Source of the DNA: Pleurotus ostreatus/Saccharomyces cerevisiae fusant
Lineage: Eukaryota; Opisthokonta
Direction of reading: 5' to 3'
Length of the DNA stretch: 64,000 nucleotides
NCBI GenBank assembly: GCA_024196135.1
Contig: JAMQCK010000002.1
Location: 124,001 to 188,000 of the forward strand
Below the pieces are notes generated by a model. The model was not told the origin of the DNA. It searched no databases and saw only the letters and a program-made list of their open reading frames with translations. Positions 1 through 11,246 of the stretch are shown one piece after another (positions within the stretch are counted from its first letter, which is position 1; each line of letters opens with the position of its first letter). Both the position numbers and the translations under genes were made by a program.

Positions 1-747
1 CGATCACCACCGACTTCATTGGGCAGCTGGTCTGTCTCCTGTCTCGTGTGCACTACTGGACTCTCTGACTTCTCTGCAGGTTGTCCCGCTTAATGGAACG
101 GCAGGCTGGGCAGGCGTCTCCTTCGGCGGTAGGGCACGCTAATGACGAGCTGAAAGGCGATTCTAAAGACTAATTCCTTGCTGCTATAGAGCACATGATA
201 GGCCCTCTACTCCTCGCCGCCTGGGCCAACGCCGGAAGCGTCATGTCCTCCTTCCGCAAAGCCTCGTACGCCGTCTCCTTACCTCTAGTCTCTTTCCCTC
301 TCATCCCCCTTCCCTCCACCGCCATCGGCCCTACTAACACCACTACCTAGCCAATACGCACAACCACCTCCCTACTCCAACACCAGCGTCTCCCTCTCCC
401 CCATCTCCTCGGGCACCTACGTCAACGCCACGCACGCCAGCCTCACCTTCGTCTGCGGCGGCTGCGTAGACGACGTGCTCTCGTTTTCGCCTGCAGATAC
501 CACGACGACCATGGCATACGCAGTGTCATATACTTCGCCGCAGAACCCGGGGAGCGCGAACGCGAGCTTGAGCTTCCATGGGGCGGGGTTCGGTGAGTAG
601 TGAGATTCATCTCGAGCTGAAGAGGAGGGGGGAGGGGTGACTTAGATAGCCTGGACTGATGGAGTCCTTGCAGGACAATTCACGGTGCTTCTGTCGGACG
701 CCAAATCGCCAGAGTATGAGTCGTGGGCGGCGATGGCTAGTAGTTGA
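1..747 (+). CDS. Secreted haem-b cytochrome domain protein (CDH cytochrome / AA8 type), 5' truncated
   Basis: This is the 3' part of a spliced gene entering from the left edge. I read exons at 1-29, 80-128, 190-265, 351-592 and 674-747, with stop TGA at 745-747. The joined product matches the cytochrome domain of cellobiose dehydrogenase: a GWAGVSFG turn, then a Met (codon 195-197) before GPLLLAAW, a Cys-x2-Cys pair (CGGC), and a late His (codon 577-579) in SFHGAGFGQF. In that family Met and His are the two axial ligands of haem b, and both are kept. The protein ends a few residues after the domain, so it has no flavin dehydrogenase module and no cellulose-binding module. It would be an extracellular electron carrier, possibly feeding lytic polysaccharide monooxygenases; that role is inference. 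The signal peptide lies outside the window. Confidence 0.75.
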
Positions 748-1014
748 GCGGACCTTCGTGTATTTGCTTCCTTGCCCAAACGCTTTTGCGCCAAATTCCA
801 TAACAACTTGTAGTCCAGCATTCTCGCTCAAGCAGGTTTGGCAGAACCAAGTTTATATAAATCAACAACCAGCACAATATTTAAGGACAACCCATACAAT
901 AATTAGATTACAGACGCATTCATTGGTGAGCTTGGAAAGGGGAGATTTCATGTTCTATGACCGCACCGGCAGCGCGACGGCACTCTTGACGCTGGCCGAG
1001 TACCGAGTATTCGC

Positions 1015-2261
1015 TTAGCAGTTGGCCGAGTACTCGCCCTTGGTGTCCGTGGCGACGACGGTGTCGAACTTCATGTACGAGGAGCGCTCTTCGGCGGACA
1101 GGGAGCCGTCCATCTGGAGGGCCCACTTGTAGTGGCCCTGCGTGCGGTCGTTGTACTCGAACCATACCCAGCCGGTCGCGGTGAAGGGGACCTGGCCGGA
1201 GCCCTGCGTCGTGCACGACGTCTGCTTGAACTGAAGGGACATCAGTCTTTATTCGAGTACGCAGCAGGGTGATCAGGGTACTCACGGAGATCTTGCAAGT
1301 CTTGCCATCAGGGACGGCGATGGCGACCGTCTGCGTCGTCTGCTGGTTCGAGTCTGAGGTCGAGCTATCGAGCACCGTCAGCCACGACGTCGCATCGTTC
1401 ACAAGTACGAGAGACTCACGTCGTCGCCAGCGTGTTTGTGAACGAGCTATCGAGCGTCGTCGCCGACGTCACGTCCGCCACCTCCGGGATGCCCACCTTA
1501 ACCGTCACGGTCTCACCAATCGAGAGCGAGGAAGATTCTGCATTGATAAGCGGTCGTCAGCATCAACATCCTCCCTCCTCGATAACAATCACTACAAAAA
1601 AGCAACACTCACGAGTAACGGTCTGCTGCGCCGAGTACGACGTGCCGGTGACCTGGCTGACGGTCGCCGTGCCATTGGTGCCGGTCACGGTCGTGTCGAG
1701 GGTCTGCGTCGACGACTTGCACGACGGCGTGCCGTTCACGGTCACGGGGCCAGCGTCCTGAGCGCACACGGACGCAGGCGAGTCAGGGTACTGCAAAGAG
1801 AGGAGGAAAGAACCGCATCAGTACTGAAGATGGAAAGATCAGAAAGAAAAATCGAACGCACATCCGGATCGTTGGTGACGATGTTCCAGCTGCCGTCGCC
1901 CCAGCGCGAGATCGCGTCAGCCTTGAGCTTCTCCCAGCCGGGCACTGTCGATGATAATCAGTACCTGCCCAAATGCCAATCCCAAAGCCCCCGACTCACA
2001 CTTCTGCGCATCATCCGCACTGAGCGCGCTGCACGCGCCGCCGGCGCGGCGAGTCGCGGCGGCAGTGGTCGAGCCAGGCTCGATGAAGCCCAGGTACTTG
2101 TCCGCGTCGTCGAAGACCACAATCCGGTTCGTGGCATCGTCGACGGCGAGCTTCTTCGCCTCCTGCGGGATCGCGTCGAGCTGGCGCTCCTCGATGACGG
2201 GGCCAGCGCTGACGCGCAGAGCCAGGAGAAGGGTAACAAGGATGAACGAAAAGCGGGCCAT
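1015..2261 (-). CDS. Secreted protein with aerolysin/ETX-MTX2-like beta-pore-forming core
   Basis: Spliced minus-strand gene; start ATG at 2259-2261, stop at 1015-1017. Residues 1-19 form a signal peptide (MARFSFILVTLLLALRVSAG). A short charged region ending in ATRRAGGAC...QKC follows. The second half is rich in alternating Ser/Thr and hydrophobic residues and contains GETVTVKVGIPEVADVTSA, a Ser/Thr/Gln stretch, VAIAVPDGKTCKISFKQTSC and FTATGWVWFEY. That order (beta-strand, amphipathic insertion hairpin, 'P-x-G-K' strand, aromatic strand) is what I associate with the aerolysin/epsilon-toxin/MTX2 fold. Of the introns, I could place one confidently, from the GTGAGTCTC donor to the CGATAG acceptor near 1360-1420. 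The protein is probably extracellular. It could be a defence pore-former or merely a beta-rich cell-wall protein; the fold call is by pattern only. Confidence 0.6.
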
Positions 2262-3448
2262 TCTAGCGATGGAAGGAATGTATAATGGAAAGAGGGATTT
2301 AGAAAGCGAAGGGGAAGGGTGTTGATGGATTGGGTTGAAGGATTTTATACTAAGCAAAGGGTTTCTGAACAGCTAAGAGGCTCGAGGAAGCGAAGGAGGC
2401 TCAGAAACCGGGAGAGAAGGCGTGTATGAGGAGACGGAGGACCGCGCCATATCGCAGCCTTTTATACCGAGAAACTGGAAACACTGGGGCGGGTGGCGGA
2501 GAAATGGAAGCAAGGCACGCCAAGGCTGCGCCTTGTGCACTTGAAGCAGCAGAGAGCAACGGTTGACGCGCATATCAGTGCTGCATCAAGCGCTTGTTCG
2601 AACTTGCCTAGATCGGGCGTTAGCGACAGGCGTGGCGACATAATGAACTGACGTCGTCCTCACCTCTGGAGATCGTCCCCATCGTTCTTCGTGAGTCACA
2701 GACGAGACTGGCAAGCCAGAGCGACGCTTGCTAGAGAAAGGACGAGCAATCTGCACCTTCTGGTCGCCACCTACCCTTCCAGTTGCTTCAGCGCGGAAGC
2801 AAAATATCGAACGTTGGCCTCGAGTATACCGGTCAATATTCACCGCGCTGATAGCTGGTCTTGCAGATCATCCATGTGCTCTCTGTCGATCCTCTCGCTC
2901 TGAAATCACCGTGGCGAGATGACATCGCCGGAAGGCTATGTGTTCTCTCGTGCTACGGACCTACGGTGCGCGTTCGCTTGTGCTCTTTTGGATAATCGTG
3001 ATCTTCTTCTAGATGGTCATGATGAACTCGAGGGTCCCTAGCGACGATCCTTGCCATCTACGGACAACGCGTCGCGCAAAACGGAGTTAGGGCGTCGGCT
3101 AGCTGGTTGGGGCGGGCGCTTAACAATGGGGGGGTGATGCAGAACGAGTGAACGAGCGTCGGTGGCAATATCCTGGACAAACTGTGCTTGCGAGGGTGCC
3201 CACGGTGACTCGCATGAGACGCATACGCCCATTCGTACTTGCTTACGCCTGGATAGTGGTGAGACGGAGCGAGACGAGGACGCACCGCGAACTCCGCGGC
3301 GGAAAACGGTGGTCGATCCATCCCCCAAGCTTTCTGGCAACCAATATTATTAGAAATACACAGACAAAGCGAGAGTCATGAGAGGTGATGCATCCAAGTC
3401 CTCGTGTATCGTATCCAGAACTTCTACGCCAGCGCCGTCTACCGATGC
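2262..3448. other. Intergenic, 1.2 kb
   Basis: This holds the promoter of the aerolysin-like gene on its left and the 3' flank of the carboxypeptidase on its right. A 66-codon minus-strand ORF (2373-2573) begins MARSS and follows a TATAAAAGG box. It may be a decayed copy of the neighbouring gene's start. I see no other gene here. Confidence 0.5.
2343..2349 (-). promoter_or_regulatory. TATA box of the aerolysin-like gene
   Basis: TATAAAA on the minus strand, about 82 bp upstream of the ATG at 2261, the usual distance for this genome's TATA-type genes. A second, stronger match (TATAAAAGG) sits at 2458-2466. Confidence 0.55.
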
Positions 3449-5387
3449 TTATGAGAGCGGCGCGTTCTTGAGCCACCTCGTAATGAGATCCTACGCAAAG
3501 GTTAGCGTCAGGTGTTACGGATCGGATAAGAACAGAGCACGTACAAGGGCCGCCTCAGGCTGGTCGAACGGAACCATATGGCTATGGGAAGTCAGAGCAG
3601 GCCCAAACGCGAAAGAACCACCACTACTCACCCTGCCTCATGAACGTTCACGAACGTTACGTTGCCAGCCGTGAAGCCGCCTCCACCAGCGCTACGGACC
3701 TCACCAGCAAGGCGGCCCGTCGTCGAGTCGATCCAGGGAATGGACTTGGCCTTCTGGAACTCGTCGACAAAGTCGGACTCAAGGACCTCGACCCAGCGCT
3801 CGTTGCCCATGTAGTTGCACATCATGTCTACGAGTCGCGTCAGAAAAAGTCGTATGCTGTTTGTTGGAAGGACGTACCAGCGTTACCGGCGTAGACGAGC
3901 AGGCGGATGCCATCGTTGACGAGGTCGGGGAGGAGCGCCGCGCTGTTGTGCGCGCCGTCGCCCTGCATCGCGAACGCCTGATTGACCTCCATGTTGCACG
4001 ACTGGAAGTTGCGCGCGGGATTGACGCCGAGAGCGGCCTTGACCTTCGGCTGGTTCATCCAGATGTCGATGTACTGCATCTCCTTGTAGCAGAGGTCGCC
4101 GTCCTTGGAGCGGTCGCACGCGCGGCGGACGTCGTAGGGATTACGGCCGGTCTCTAAACATACCATTAGTCTGGCTGAAAGGGCATTCGTCAACGATACT
4201 CACGCATGAGAGGACCGAACAACTGAGCATTGCAGTACAAGCCAGCAGGGACACAGGTGAAGCGCGAGTCGAAGTCGTAGCAAGACTGCATCAGACGCTG
4301 GCAAGTAGGAATCCTCGAACGGAGCGCCTGGCATTGAGCACCCTCAGGATCGTCGTAGACAGGGTAGGGACCCTCGCAAGCGTAGTCAGCGACCGCGCCC
4401 ATCTGGATCTTGGGGTTCGTCAGACCGTTGGCGAGGATCAAAGACTGAAAGTTGATGATCTTCAAGTCAGAGGTGCCGGACGCAGCAACAGCCTTGTTCT
4501 CCTTGTGGATAACGGAGCCGATGTTGGGTCCGTAGTGACCGCCGTAGCTCTCAGCAGCAACGTGGAAGGGCTGCTTCGAGTATTCGGGGAACCTGTCCAT
4601 GAACAGCTCGAGGAAGGCGTAGACATCCTGAGCAGAGACGGGCGACGTGTTGACGGACGTGCCCTCTTCAGCAAAGGAGAAGCCAACGTCAACCGGTTGA
4701 TCTAGACATCGTCAGTCTCTCACAAGTCGTCGGACTAGGAACTACCCTACCGAGGAAAATGACGTTGGCCCGCTCTGTCCACGAGTGAGGGTTCCAGGTG
4801 GTGTTCAATCCCTCCTCAGCAACACGGCAGGGACCGAGCTCAAACAAGAGACCCGTGGAAGAGCTGCATCCAGGACCGCCGTTGAGCCAGAGCAAGACCG
4901 GATCGTCTTTGGGGCTCCCACGCGACTCGAAGAACCTATCTAACGTCAGCCACACGGTCCAGAGTGCAGCGCTTATGAGACGTACCAGAAGAACAGGTGC
5001 TTGTCGGTCGCAATATCGAGGTAGCCTGAGTATTGCTTGACAGAAGCATCGCACAAGTCAGGCTCAGTGACACGAAGCTGGTGCTCGCCAAAGGCAGGGT
5101 GCGAGATAAGCTCGTCTGTGATGCCGATTAGGATGCAACCGACATGGCGACGACAGATACGCACAGAGCATCCCGTCCTGCTTGATGAACTCCTTCCCAT
5201 CGTGCGCCCACTTGTCCAGGTTCTTCTTCCCGCTCAGTATGGCCTTCTTAGCATCGGAGAGGAACTGAGTAGCATAGGATTCGGCGCCGCCGAGCGCGCC
5301 ACCGCCGCCAAGCACGACCTGCTCAGCAGGGAAGGCGACGGCAGAGGATACCGCGAGCGCGGCAAAGGCCCAGACAGCTGACTTCAT
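3449..5387 (-). CDS. Serine carboxypeptidase, carboxypeptidase Y type (S10)
   Basis: Start ATG at 5385-5387 (signal peptide [20 protein letters not shown]), stop TAA at 3449-3451; many short introns. The substrate-binding motif [19 protein letters not shown] is complete. The catalytic triad is present: Ser in [11 protein letters not shown], Asp in the exon starting [12 protein letters not shown], and His in [16 protein letters not shown]. The His region is split by an intron after HEAG, which joins to HMVPFDQ. The last exon encodes [13 protein letters not shown]. Size, propeptide-like N-terminus and motif set fit vacuolar carboxypeptidase Y, which trims C-terminal residues from proteins and peptides after sorting through the secretory pathway. 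It is divergent from SPC24 across 232 bp that contain a CACGTG site at 5539-5544. Confidence 0.93.
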
Positions 5388-5538
5388 GGTGGTGGTCTGG
5401 GAAGAGAGCCTGTTCGCTGCGGCGTCGTGACTCGTGGGGTACGCGCACGCCCCTGTCACTGGCCGGCGTCATTGCCTTTTGCGTACCCGTGCGGTCATCA
5501 GGGCACGGCTCGGGCCGGGCCGACGCCAGCGGTCACAT

Positions 5539-5544
5539 CACGTG
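5539..5544. promoter_or_regulatory. CACGTG (E-box) in divergent promoter
   Basis: Palindromic CACGTG midway between the carboxypeptidase and SPC24 starts. CACGTG is bound by bHLH factors such as Cbf1/Pho4 in fungi. Whether it is used here is unknown. Confidence 0.35.
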
Positions 5545-5619
5545 GGATGACTTCTCGCGTTCAACTCTCACCGCGAACTTGGTGAACTTGCGTCTACGTC
5601 GCCTTTCCAGGCCAGCGTC

Positions 5620-6438
5620 ATGTCTACAATAGATCTGAAGACCGCTGTGTAAGCGTCGTGCACAAAAACTCGCTCAAAGCTGTAGCTGAAGGCCTATCAT
5701 AGCGCCTACCTTCGGGAGATGACCGGTCTCATCGACGGCTCTGATGAATGTAACACAATAGAAACGGCAGACACCCTACTCGCCGAGAAGGAAGAGAAAA
5801 GGAGACAAGAGCTGGAAGAGGCGACAGCCAAATACAAAGGTAGCCTCAGCCTCATCCTCTACCATGTGCGTGCCTCTAATGTTGCCACCAGCCCAAGCAA
5901 AGTTACTGGAACAAGCTCGCAAGTCGGCGACCCGCCCAGCGTCACTTCCAACGGCCGAGGCGCATGCTGCAGCTATGAACGAGCTAGAGGATGCACGCAT
6001 CAATTTGCAGAAGGCGGCAAGCGATTTGGACGACAAGCAGATGGCGACGCAGGCTTCACTCGCACTGTGGAGGAAGAAGCTGGCGAGCTTAAACGAGCTA
6101 GATCAGGTTTCGCAACATCTGGAAGATGTGGACTCGTCTGTGTACGCATATTTCTCACTTCTCTCACAATACTTGCGCTGACTTCAATCCCCATATAGTC
6201 TGCGACTACAACTCTTCCGCGGACTTGGCTTCGAGCCGTTGTTAGACGACGACCACCGCGTTCTGAAGATGCTCGTTCGTAAGTACATCCTCGTTCGCTT
6301 TGCCTTTCGCATCCTCACTCGAATCCGCCAGGATCTCACTTTGACGAGGACGTCTACCCTGTCGAGATAGAGCGGGACGACATCAGCTACGCAAACGAGC
6401 TGTGGAGTTTGGCAGGAACGCGAGGCGCGACTGCATGA
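5620..6438 (+). CDS. SPC24: Kinetochore protein Spc24 (Ndc80 complex)
   Basis: Start ATG at 5620-5622 in a 29-nt first exon (5620-5648) joined to 5703, giving MSTIDLKTAVAYLREMTGL. Later introns lie near 5838, 6141 and 6280; stop TGA at 6436-6438. The middle is a charged heptad-like coiled coil (QAKLLEQARK ... ALWRKKLASLNELDQVSQHLE). The C-terminus LRLQLFRGLGFEPLLDDD ... YPVEIERDDISYANELW matches the small globular head of Spc24, where 'L-x-L-Y-x-x-L-G' and a closing 'A-N-x-x-W' are typical. Spc24 pairs with Spc25 to anchor the Ndc80 complex to the inner kinetochore. The N-terminal half is poorly conserved in the family, so the call rests on the C-terminus. Confidence 0.78.
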
Positions 6439-7019
6439 CGGGTGCCTTTCTACTGTATTCAATCCACTGTATCATACCCTTTCTTCGCATACTACCCGAG
6501 ACTCAGGCTATCCACCTCTTTGAGGACTACACCCGGCCGTTGTCTTGACCATCCCCGGGCGGCGTGCATCAATCTGTTGTATGGAGGCACTTTAAATTTC
6601 TGACTATCTAGTTTCTCAACTTCCCAGGACTTCAAAGCTTCAAAGCTGCACCTGTGACGCCAAGCAGACGCGTATGAAAGACCACAGAGGGAAAGGACCT
6701 CAAGGATATCTCACTAAGCCTTGCGATTGTTTCATGCAATGGACTCTCACTCAACGCACGAAAGTCGGGTCTCACACCGGAGGGCGAGTACAGAGAGAAT
6801 AAATGATTGATTGTATGAACAAGAATGGCGTACAGTATGGGTACACGTGTACAACAGTGAGAGCAAAAGCGGTAAATATTGCAGCACTTCAGCAGGAGGG
6901 GGCATGCGACGACAGACTATCGCGCCTCTAGGCCCTGGCGGCCTCCAGCCTCCCAGCCCACACCGTCATGACGGGCGATACCCAGGACGGGGCAGGCCCT
7001 AGCGCACGCGCGAGCCCGC
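6439..7019. other. Intergenic between convergent genes
   Basis: 3' flanks of SPC24 and the Hsp70 gene. I see no coding sequence or repeat. Confidence 0.5.
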
Positions 7020-9159
7020 TCATCGGATGCCCGCGGTCGCTTTTTGGAGCGCACGCTTGATGCCGAGCTGCGCCTTCTTCAGCTCGTCCGCCGTCGAGTC
7101 CTCGATCTCGAGCTTCTCCATCGCGCGCGCGAGCTCGGCCTCGACCTGCGCCTTCGCTCCGCGCTTGAGCTTCATGCCGATCTCCGGGGAGGTGATCGTG
7201 CTCTCGACCTGGTGGATGTACGCCTCGAGGTCGGACTTGGCCTCGTGCCGTGCGGAGAACTCCTTGTCGGCGAGCTTGTACTGCTCGGCGTCCTTGATCA
7301 TCTGGTCGATCTCGGCGGACGAGAGGCGGCCGACGGAGTTGGTGATGGAGATGGAGGCCTTGCGGCCGGAGGCGCGGTCCATGGCGGAGACCTTCAACAA
7401 GCCGTTGGCGTCGACCTCGAAGGTGGTGACGAGCTCGGCCTGACCACGGGGCATCGGCGGGATACCAGTAAGCTCGAACTCGCCGAGCAGACGGTTGTCG
7501 CGGCACTGGGTGCGCTCACCCTCGTACACCGGGAAGGTGACGGTGGTCTGGTTGTCCTCGACGGTGGTGAATGTCCGCGACTTGTTGGTCGGGATGGGGG
7601 TGTTGCGCGGCACAACGACACCGAAGACGTCACCCTGCATGGCGACACCGAGGGAGAGGGGCGCGACATCGAGAAGGAGGAGGTCCTTAGTCTGCTCAGA
7701 GGTCTGACCGGTGAGGACAGCGGCCTGGACGGCGGCACCGTAGGCGACGGCCTCATCGGGGTTGATGGACTTGTTGAGCTGGCGGCCACCGAAGTACTCA
7801 GACACGAGAGCCTGGATCTTCGGAATACGGGTGGAGCCACCGACGAGGACAATGTCATCAACCTTGTCGCTCTTCATCTTGGCGTCCTTGAGGACCTTCT
7901 CAACCGGCTCCAAGGTCGACTTGAAGAGCGCGGCGTTGATGTCCTCGAAACGAGCACGGGTGATGTTGGCAGAGAAGTCCTCACCCTGCGCGACGTCAGA
8001 AACCTGTTATATATCGCAAGCGCATCCGACATACCTGGTAGAGCGAGTCAACCTCGACGGTGGTCTGCGTCACGCTGGAGAGAGTGCGCTTGGCACGCTC
8101 GCATGCGGAGCGGAGACGGCGGAGGGCACGGGCGTCATCAGAGATGTCGAGCTTCGTCTTGCGCTTGAACTCGTTCTTGAAGTGCTCGAGGAGCGTGTTG
8201 TCGAAGTCCTCACCACCCAAGTGAGTGTCACCAGCAGTCGCCTTGACGGCGAAGACACCACCAGAGATGTTCAGGAGGGAGACATCGAAGGTACCACCGC
8301 CGAGATCGAAGATGAGAACGTTTTTCTCCGACTTCGACTGACGGTCAAGACCGTAGGCGATGGCGGCGGCGGTCGGCTCGTTGATGATACGGAGGACGTC
8401 AAGACCGGCGATCGCGCCGGCGTCCTTGGTTGCCAGACGCTGCGAGTCGTTGAAGTAGGCGGGTACGCTAAAAATTTGCTTAGCATGGGACCCTGCACTT
8501 TGTCGACACATCGACTTACGTGACAACCGCCTTCTTGACGGTCTTGCCGAGCTTGGCCTCAGAGATCTCCTTCATCTTGGTGAGGACCATGGACGAGATC
8601 TCCTGGGGGGAGAAAGTCTTGTCCTCGCCGAGGTAGGAGACCTTGATCAGGGGGGAGCCATCCTTCTCGATGACCTCGAACGGCCAGTGGGTCATGTCCT
8701 AAAAATCATTAGGTGGGGAATGATCGCCCGAAGCGAAGTGTATGTACCTTCTTGACATCCGGGTCGCTGGAGGCGCGTCAGATAAATCGGACGCGTAGAT
8801 GGGCTCTACTCACTCATATCTGCGGCCGATGAGGCGCTTGGCGTCGAAGACGGTGTTGCGCGGGTTCATCGCGGCCTGGTTTTTCGCGGCATCGCCGATC
8901 AAACGCTCGTCAGCCGAGAAGGCGACATATGAGGGCGTCGTGCGGTTCCCCTCTGGATCGGCTGTGAGTCCTGTGATCTGGGTGCTGTCTGGAGCTACTC
9001 ACGGTCGTTGGCAATGATCTCGACGCGGTCGTTCTGCCAGACACCAACACAACTGCAGACAGTGAGCAGAGGGGACTATCGGGACAGATCTGGTACGTAC
9101 GAGTAGGTGGTGCCGAGGTCGATACCGACGGCGCCTTCGAACAAGTCCTCCGCAGACAT
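7020..9159 (-). CDS. SSB1: Ribosome-associated Hsp70 chaperone, Ssb type
   Basis: Start ATG at 9157-9159 ([18 protein letters not shown]), stop TGA at 7020-7022, with five or six introns bunched in the first third and one at about 7965-8035. The ATPase signatures are intact: [41 protein letters not shown] and [11 protein letters not shown]. The protein ends [12 protein letters not shown] without the EEVD tail of Ssa-type Hsp70. This is not a truncation: the lid sequence ([14 protein letters not shown] ... [13 protein letters not shown]) and the ending match the Ssb subfamily, which naturally lacks EEVD. Ssb binds nascent chains at the ribosomal exit tunnel together with the RAC complex. It is divergent from uS2m across only 187 bp. 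Confidence 0.95.
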
Positions 9160-9346
9160 TTTTTGGTAGAAGGAGAGGGTGAAAAGGGTGGGGGGAGATG
9201 GAGGTGAGGAAAATCGAGCGCTCGCTTAGGTCAGCATAAGAAGTAGAACTTTTTTGATGCATCCCGATCACATTCCCACACTCCGCGTGACCGACCCGGA
9301 CTTCACGTCGCCGCCGGGCCTCCGTTGTGAACAGCGAGGACGGAGA
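9160..9346. promoter_or_regulatory. Divergent promoter, SSB1 / uS2m
   Basis: The 187 bp between two oppositely oriented ATGs must hold both promoters. No TATA box is obvious on either strand, as expected for translation-related housekeeping genes. Confidence 0.5.
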
Positions 9347-10684
9347 ATGTTGCGCTCTCGGGTCCCGTTGACGTCCAGGGTAGCGAGCACGGTCTTCAAG
9401 CGCGGTGTACAGCTAGCATCCCAGCACCCACCGCTCAAGACCGAGGCAGACTGGACGCAGCTGCAGTATGACCGGGCGTACGTCTCGCAGCTCAGTGAGT
9501 GGCGTCTTTGCATGCACTAGCATCCCCTGACCCGCGCAGAAAATGTGTTTGACAAGCAGGGACCCGTCCTGACCGAGGACAGCAAGTGGCGACTGCGGGA
9601 CTCGCTGAACCGTCCGCCGCAGGAGGCGACCATCTCCGCCCTGCTTGCCGCGGGCGCGCACTTCGGGCACTCGACGTCCCGCCTGAACCCCAACTTCATG
9701 CCATATGCCTACGGTACACGCGGCGGCATCACCATCATTGACCTCGACCACACCCTTCCTCTCCTCCGCCGCGCGACCCAGTTCGCCCGCTCCGTCGCCT
9801 ACCGCGGCGGCCAAATCCTCTTCCTCGGCACGCGCCCCGACCTCCGACCCGTCGTGCAGAAGGCCGCTGAGCGCTTGGGTCCCGGGAATGGCTACTACAT
9901 TGCGGACCGCTGGCTACCCGGCACGCTCACGAATCGCTTCTCCATGCTCAACCCGGACGACTTCAAGCGCTACAACCTCCTCCCCGACCTTGTCGTCCTC
10001 CTCAACCCCATTCAGAATGCTGTCGCCATCCGTGAACTTGCCGTTGAGCACGTCCCGACCATTGGTATCATCGACTCGAACGCCGACCCACGGCTTGTCA
10101 TGTACCCCATCCCCGCAAACGACGAGAGTACACGCGTGGCTGAGATCATCGCCGGTGTCATCTCTATCGCAGCTCGCGAGGGTGTTCACCTGCGCGAGAG
10201 GGAAGCGGCGGACGTCGCACGCAAGCGGCTCGCCGACGACGCTGGCAAGTCCGAGGAGGAGAGCGACCTCAGTGCCACGCAGCGCGAGGAGCTCGAGAAC
10301 CTCATCCGCCGCGTCGACAGCCGCGCCATGGTGGAGGAACACGGCGAGGACCCGGTCACCAGAAGACCCAAGTCCGAGGCGGAGATCCTCTCATACCGCA
10401 ACCGGCCAGTCAAGAAGGACGAACCGCCCAGCGCCCCCGCCCAGAAGCTCGTCGAGTACGCTGGCATCCTGCGTTTACAGGAGACCTTCTACCCCTCCGA
10501 GCTGCACGAGCCTCTCCAGAAGTTCGCCACTTTCCTGGAGAGCGTCGCATGGGAAACTGGCGGCTACTCGCTCGACTTCCAGAAGAGCTTGGACATGGCG
10601 ATCGAGCGCTTTGTGCAGACACATCCGGAGGAGGCGAAGTCTTTGCTTGGTGCTCCTTCACCAGAGTCCACCGACAGTACATAA
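9347..10684 (+). CDS. MRP4: Mitochondrial small-subunit ribosomal protein uS2m
   Basis: Start ATG at 9347-9349, one intron (9495-9539), stop TAA at 10682-10684; 430 residues. The basic N-terminus MLRSRVPLTSRVASTVFKRG is a typical mitochondrial presequence. The S2 core follows: LLAAGAHFGHSTSRLNPNF, ITIIDLDHTLPLLRRA, ILFLGTR, DRWLPGTLTN, PDLVVLLNP and PTIGIIDSNADP. About 150 residues follow the S2 fold (from about 10190), rich in charge and Arg/Glu. Such C-terminal extensions are usual in fungal mitoribosomal proteins. The protein assembles into the mitochondrial 37S subunit. Confidence 0.93.
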
Positions 10685-11246
10685 CCTACATCTCACCCCC
10701 ATAATGGCATTGATCAGGCATCTGCGCGTCACTCCTCTATCTCCGTTCACTGTTCGATGCTATAGGGCCGTCTCAGAGCACTTCGACACTGCACGTGCCC
10801 TTTGGACACGATCACGTGGTTAGGGTCTCAACTTGAACTTGAGCTTGGGCATGGGTTATGTGGACGTTAGTCGGGTGGACACTCGATCTTTCCTTTGCGA
10901 TGCCCATGACCGTACGTTCTCCGGCTCTTTACGTCGTGTCTAACCCCGTTCTATGGGGTACTCACTTTCCTGAACCTTGCGGCTTATCATCTGCCTCATG
11001 AGCAATGCAAGGAAGCCACCCCCCCTCAATCCTCGCCTCACCCCATCCTCCTTGACTTCATAACTTACCTGGATATACACTAACCTTGCTTCCCTTCTCA
11101 TGGAGGCCTCTGACTCATGGTTGACGCCTGGCGAACTCTGTCCAATCTCAAGGCTAGTATAAATTGGCCATGGCCCCGCGTTCGCCTCGTTCCAAGCTGC
11201 GCACACACCTTTCCTCCTGCTTGCATCGCGAACAGCTGCAACTAAC
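10685..11246. other. Intergenic, promoter of the four-helix membrane protein
   Basis: A TATAAAT box on the plus strand at 11158-11164 lies 82 bp before the next ATG. No gene seen. Confidence 0.5.
11158..11164 (+). promoter_or_regulatory. TATA box
   Basis: TATAAAT, 82 bp upstream of the ATG at 11247. Confidence 0.5.

Noticed and set aside
1269..2285. 338-codon plus-strand ORF
   Set aside because: Antisense to the aerolysin-like gene; Arg-rich composition is the shadow of its C/G-rich third positions.
7020..7060. Hsp70 seemed truncated because EEVD is missing
   Set aside because: The ending matches the Ssb subfamily, which never has EEVD.
7044..8168. 374-codon plus-strand ORF (Leu/Gly/Val-rich)
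   Set aside because: Exact antisense of the Hsp70 SSB exons, a well-known artefact of biased Hsp70 codon use.
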